Shown piece after piece: positions 30,747 through 33,273 of a DNA stretch of 33,273 nucleotides. The notes under the pieces are model-generated. The model did not search any database and was not told where the DNA came from. It saw nothing but the letters and a program-made list of their open reading frames with translations. Within the stretch, counting starts at the first letter, position 1, and the number at the start of each line of letters is the position of its first letter. The translations under genes and the position numbers were made by a program. Source of the stretch: Labilithrix sp. (GTDB taxonomy: Bacteria; Myxococcota_A; Polyangia; Polyangiales; Polyangiaceae); contig JAHBWF010000084.1 of assembly GCA_019637105.1 (NCBI GenBank), positions 1 to 33,273 of the forward strand, given 5' to 3'.

Positions 30747-31775
30747 GTGGGTCGGCGCGAGACGCGGGACGTCGTCGTCCGGGCCTTCGGCCTGGCGGCG
30801 TCGCTCGTCCTCGCGGCGGGCTGCGCCGCCTCATCGAGCGACGCCCGCGGCGGTCGTCCGTCGGCGCGCGCGGCGGCGGTCGACGGCGAGGCGGAGGGCG
30901 TCCGAGGAGCCGACAAGAGCGTGGGCTTCGTCGCGGCGGCCGTCGGCGCGGCGGCCGCCGAGGTCGCGCGCGGCGGCTGCACGCCCGACATGGCCTCGAT
31001 CGACGGGCGCTTCTGCATCGACCGTTACGAGGCGAGCCTCGTCGAGGTCACGCCGACCGGCGAGGAGTACGCCTTCTCCCCGTTCGAGGTCGTCCGCGCG
31101 CATCACCACGTGCGGGCGATCAGCGAGCCGGACGTGGTCCCGCAGGGGTACATCAGCGCGACGCAGGCCGAGCGGGCGTGCAACGCCTCGGGCAAGCGCC
31201 TCTGCAAGGCCGCGGAGTGGCTGGAGGCCTGCCGCGGACCGGAGAACAAGCGCTACGGCTACGCCGAGGAGCGCGAGGTCGGGCGCTGCAACGACAACGG
31301 CAAGAACCCCGTCGTGGCGCTCTTCGGGTTCCGGTACGACGCCTCGACGATGAACCAGCCCGCGCTGAACCAGCTCGCGGGCACGCTGGCGAAGACGGGC
31401 GACCGCCGAGGGTGCTCCAACGGCTACGGCGTCTACGACATGGTCGGCAACCTCCACGAGTGGGTCTCCGATCGGAACGGCACGTTCTACGGCGGCTACT
31501 ACCAGGACGTCGCGAGCGCCGGACACGGCGAGGGGTGCGGGTACAAGACGACGGCGCACGAGGCGCGCTACCACGACTACTCCACGGGCTTTCGCTGCTG
31601 CGCCGACGTCGCCGGCGCCCAGCCGGTCGCGTCCGCCTCGCCGGACGGGGCGCCGTCGGGCACGAAGGCGTCTGCCGCCAAGCGGCTCAAGGGGAAGGGC
31701 AAGGGGAACAAGGCCGGCAAGGGCAAGGTGGTCGCCCCGCGACCCTCGTCGAAGCGCGGCGGCAAGCGTCGCTGA
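30747..31775 (+). CDS. Formylglycine-generating-enzyme-like (SUMF1/FGE-sulfatase) lipoprotein
   Basis: 342 residues. The signal peptide ends at Cys26 (LVLAAGC), so it is lipid-anchored. The middle (residues about 75-295) is the FGE-sulfatase fold: MASIDGRFCIDRYEASLVEV, CNASGKRLCKAAEWLEACR, YGVYDMVGNLHEWVSD and a final TGFRCCADV. These domains install formylglycine in sulfatases, or in other cases act as binding scaffolds. No sulfatase gene is in the window, and the normal active-site cysteine pair cannot be judged from sequence alone. The last about 40 residues are a Lys/Gly/Arg-rich basic tail. Upstream gene-free DNA of about 256 bp (30491-30746) holds its promoter. Confidence 0.88.
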   Translation: MGRRETRDVVVRAFGLAASLVLAAGCAASSSDARGGRPSARAAAVDGEAEGVRGADKSVGFVAAAVGAAAAEVARGGCTPDMASIDGRFCIDRYEASLVEVTPTGEEYAFSPFEVVRAHHHVRAISEPDVVPQGYISATQAERACNASGKRLCKAAEWLEACRGPENKRYGYAEEREVGRCNDNGKNPVVALFGFRYDASTMNQPALNQLAGTLAKTGDRRGCSNGYGVYDMVGNLHEWVSDRNGTFYGGYYQDVASAGHGEGCGYKTTAHEARYHDYSTGFRCCADVAGAQPVASASPDGAPSGTKASAAKRLKGKGKGNKAGKGKVVAPRPSSKRGGKRR

Positions 31776-31853
31776 CGCCGGGACCGCCCCGGCTCGGCGG
31801 CGTTTCGGCGGGAAGTTGCCCGCGGGGGTGGGGTGGCACCTACGATCACCCAC

Positions 31854-32267
31854 ATGCCGCTCTTCGTCCGCAAGAACGAACGCCGCGAGGTGCGGCGCGC
31901 CCTCGTGATGCCCTGCCAGATCGTGCGCGAGCGCGACTTCCGCCTCGTCGCGGAGGAGGCGCTCGACGTCTCGCCGGACGGGATGCTCGTCTCGTCCGAC
32001 GTCGAGCTCGACCCGGGCGAGAACGTCTTCGTCTCGTTCCGCGCGACGGAGCTCGGGATCTGGTTCGACACGGAGGCGCGGGTGGCGCGCGTGATCCGCG
32101 GACGACGGCCCGGCGACAGGGGGAGGGGGATCGCGCTCCGCTTCTCGACGATGCCGCGCGTGAAGCGCTTCATCCTCCGCGGTCACTTGAGGAACGTTCC
32201 ACCGCCCGTCCCGCGCCGCGCGCAGCGGATCGACTGGGCCGCCACCGTCCGGAGCATCGTGACATGA
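31854..32267 (+). CDS. PilZ domain protein 1
   Basis: 137 residues from the ATG at 31854. ERREVRRAL (Arg10/Arg14) is the RxxxR half and DVSPDG (from Asp38) the (D/N)xSxxG half of the cyclic-di-GMP site; both parts needed for binding are present. The rest is the PilZ beta-barrel (VFVSFRATELGIWFDTEARV). It likely binds c-di-GMP and controls a partner. The stop overlaps the next start (ATGA), so the pair is co-translated. A longer frame to 31833 exists but is not needed. Confidence 0.9.
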   Translation: MPLFVRKNERREVRRALVMPCQIVRERDFRLVAEEALDVSPDGMLVSSDVELDPGENVFVSFRATELGIWFDTEARVARVIRGRRPGDRGRGIALRFSTMPRVKRFILRGHLRNVPPPVPRRAQRIDWAATVRSIVT

Positions 32268-32890
32268 TCGCACTCTCCAACCCGTCGTTCGCCTCGCCGT
32301 CGCTCACCTCGCCGTGGTCGCTCCACGACGCGCGCCGCGGGGCGTCTCGCCGCGAGGTCGTGCTGCCCTGCCAGGCCGTGCGCGAGCACGACTTCCGGCT
32401 GATCGCCGATCGCACGCTCGACATCTCGGTCGAAGGGCTCCTGCTCCCGCTCCGCACGCGCGTGCTCACCGGCGAGTCGCTCATCGTCTCGTTCGCGATC
32501 CCCGGGATGTGGATCGACGCCGAGGCGACCGTCGCGCGCGTCGTCCACGGGCGTCGTCCGGGCGACGACGGCCTGGCGGTCGGCGTCCTCTTCGACCGCA
32601 TCGCGCCGTCGGCCCGCGCCGCGCTCGCGGGCTTCCTCCACGGCCGCCGGACGCCGCTCCCGCGCCGCGGACCGCTCGCGCGGATCCGACGCGGCGAGGA
32701 CGCTCCGAGGCTCGCCGACGAGGCGACCATGCAGAACGTCCTCCTCCCGAAGATCGAGGACGTGACCGACGTGACCGACGAGGCCCTCGACGTGACCGAC
32801 GACGGCGTCGACGGGCTCGGTGTGCTGCGCGCGGTCGTGGGCGCCTGGCAGAGCCTCATCGTCGATCAAGGCGCCGCGAACGCGTCGTAG
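32264..32890 (+). CDS. PilZ domain protein 2
   Basis: 208 residues, starting on the 4-base overlap with PilZ 1. The same PCQ(A/I)VRE(H/R)DFRL(I/V)A signature occurs, RGASRRE is the RxxxR region, and DISVEG is the second motif, so c-di-GMP binding is expected. The C-terminal 60 residues differ: GRRTPLPRRGPLARIRRG is basic and is followed by an acidic region with three DVTD blocks. The two genes probably arose by tandem duplication and then diverged in tail and length. One may act in a complex with the other. Confidence 0.9.
   Translation: MIALSNPSFASPSLTSPWSLHDARRGASRREVVLPCQAVREHDFRLIADRTLDISVEGLLLPLRTRVLTGESLIVSFAIPGMWIDAEATVARVVHGRRPGDDGLAVGVLFDRIAPSARAALAGFLHGRRTPLPRRGPLARIRRGEDAPRLADEATMQNVLLPKIEDVTDVTDEALDVTDDGVDGLGVLRAVVGAWQSLIVDQGAANAS
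32759..32803 (+). repeat. DVTD-coding repeat in PilZ 2
   Basis: GACGTGACCGAC occurs at 32759, 32768 and 32789, encoding DVTDVTDEALDVTDD. A small in-frame expansion in the acidic tail. Confidence 0.6.
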
Positions 32891-32929
32891 CCCGTCGGCG
32901 TCCGACGCGCGCGCCACCAAATGACGCGA

Positions 32930-32957
32930 CGCCGCGCCCTTGGGGAGGGACGCGGCG
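32930..32957. terminator. Bidirectional hairpin between convergent genes
   Basis: CGCCGCG (32930-32936) pairs with CGCGGCG (32951-32957); CCC/GGG extends the stem with one bulged A and a TTGGGGA loop. It lies in the 112-bp gap between PilZ 2 (plus) and the minus-strand partial gene, where a shared terminator is expected. No T-run. Confidence 0.4.
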
Positions 32958-33002
32958 CCGGGGAGGCGCGCGACGTCGTCGCGCGCGTGTGTCGTGGTCC
33001 GC

Positions 33003-33273
33003 TCAGCGGAGGATGATCGTGCCGCCGCCCGCGCTGCCGCCGCAGCTGCCGCAGCCGCCGTAGTCGATCGAGTTGTCGGGCGAGCCGCCGCCGCACTGCG
33101 GGCCGGTGCAGCCATCGGGCTCGACGGGGCACACGTCCGGGTTGTCCGACGGACCCGTGCACACCTCGGCGTCGCCCTCGCCGCCGTTGCTGCTGCCACC
33201 CGCGCCGGAGCTTCCGGAGGAGCCAGAGCTGCCCGACGAGCCCGAGGAGCTGGCGCCGGCGCCGGAGGAGCCA
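33003..33273 (-). CDS. Gly/Ser- and Cys-rich protein, C-terminal end only
   Basis: Open from the right edge to a TGA at 33003-33005. The visible 89 residues are a Gly/Ser/Ala linker (GSSGAGASSSGSSGSSGSSG) followed by DAEVCTGPSDNPDVCPVEPD and CTGPQCGGGSPDN, then CGSCGG and a basic ILR end. Seven or so cysteines and a flexible linker suggest an exported or surface protein, with the folded domain outside the window. No family can be named. Confidence 0.7.
   Translation of the reverse strand, partial: GSSGAGASSSGSSGSSGSSGSSGAGGSSNGGEGDAEVCTGPSDNPDVCPVEPDGCTGPQCGGGSPDNSIDYGGCGSCGGSAGGGTIILR

Overview
This is a GC-rich, gene-dense window from what is probably a myxobacterium (Myxococcota, Polyangiales type). 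That placement is inferred from gene content: many 'DGG'-rich lipoproteins, an ECF sigma factor next to an anti-sigma/FecR/VIT/VWA protein, a Ser/Thr kinase-AAA-TPR giant, paired PilZ proteins and monohaem lipoproteins. No rRNA, tRNA, CRISPR array, transposase or phage gene was seen.

Layout. Positions 1-2736 (minus) hold a SpoIIE/PP2C phosphatase followed 11 bp later by a protein with two FIST modules that runs off the left edge. 2945-4183 (minus) is a lipoprotein. 4383-6708 (plus) is a three-gene secreted cluster: two adjacent small exported beta proteins and a CxxCH lipoprotein. 6748-7152 is a DUF423 membrane protein. 7243-8712 (minus) is a nickel superoxide dismutase operon (TPR protein, sodN, sodX) with a perfect AT-rich palindrome just upstream. 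8909-13348 (minus) is a complete oxidative pentose phosphate operon, gnd-zwf-opcA-pgl, with two GTGA stop/start overlaps. 13677-14887 (plus) carries three small proteins (unknown, KGG-repeat stress type, DUF433).

14970-20041 is an ECF sigma factor followed by a large membrane anti-sigma/FecR/VIT/VWA protein. Its 3' third is broken by at least six reading-frame changes. The next gene, a MarR-type regulator (minus, 20121-20531), is also shifted several times, so about 1.6 kb is either decayed or badly sequenced. A fatty-acid-hydroxylase-type membrane enzyme (20952-21638), a 58-residue membrane peptide and a 1180-residue kinase-AAA-TPR regulator follow.

26108-33273 has a 41-residue basic protein, a scramblase/LURP-one-like protein, a single-pass membrane protein flanked on both sides by GC-rich repeat arrays, a cytochrome-like lipoprotein, a C-terminally anchored membrane protein, a formylglycine-generating-enzyme-like lipoprotein, two overlapping PilZ genes and the C-terminus of a Gly/Ser/Cys-rich protein cut by the right edge.

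The signals most worth following are: (1) the Ni-SOD operon with a TPR partner and a 13-3-13 palindrome; (2) a ~95-bp dispersed element present twice (7176-7273 and, inverted, 21664-21762), both in convergent intergenic positions with hairpins kept by wobble-compatible changes; (3) the one-polypeptide anti-sigma/VIT/VWA design and its decaying tail; (4) related repeat arrays flanking the gene at 27264-27929.
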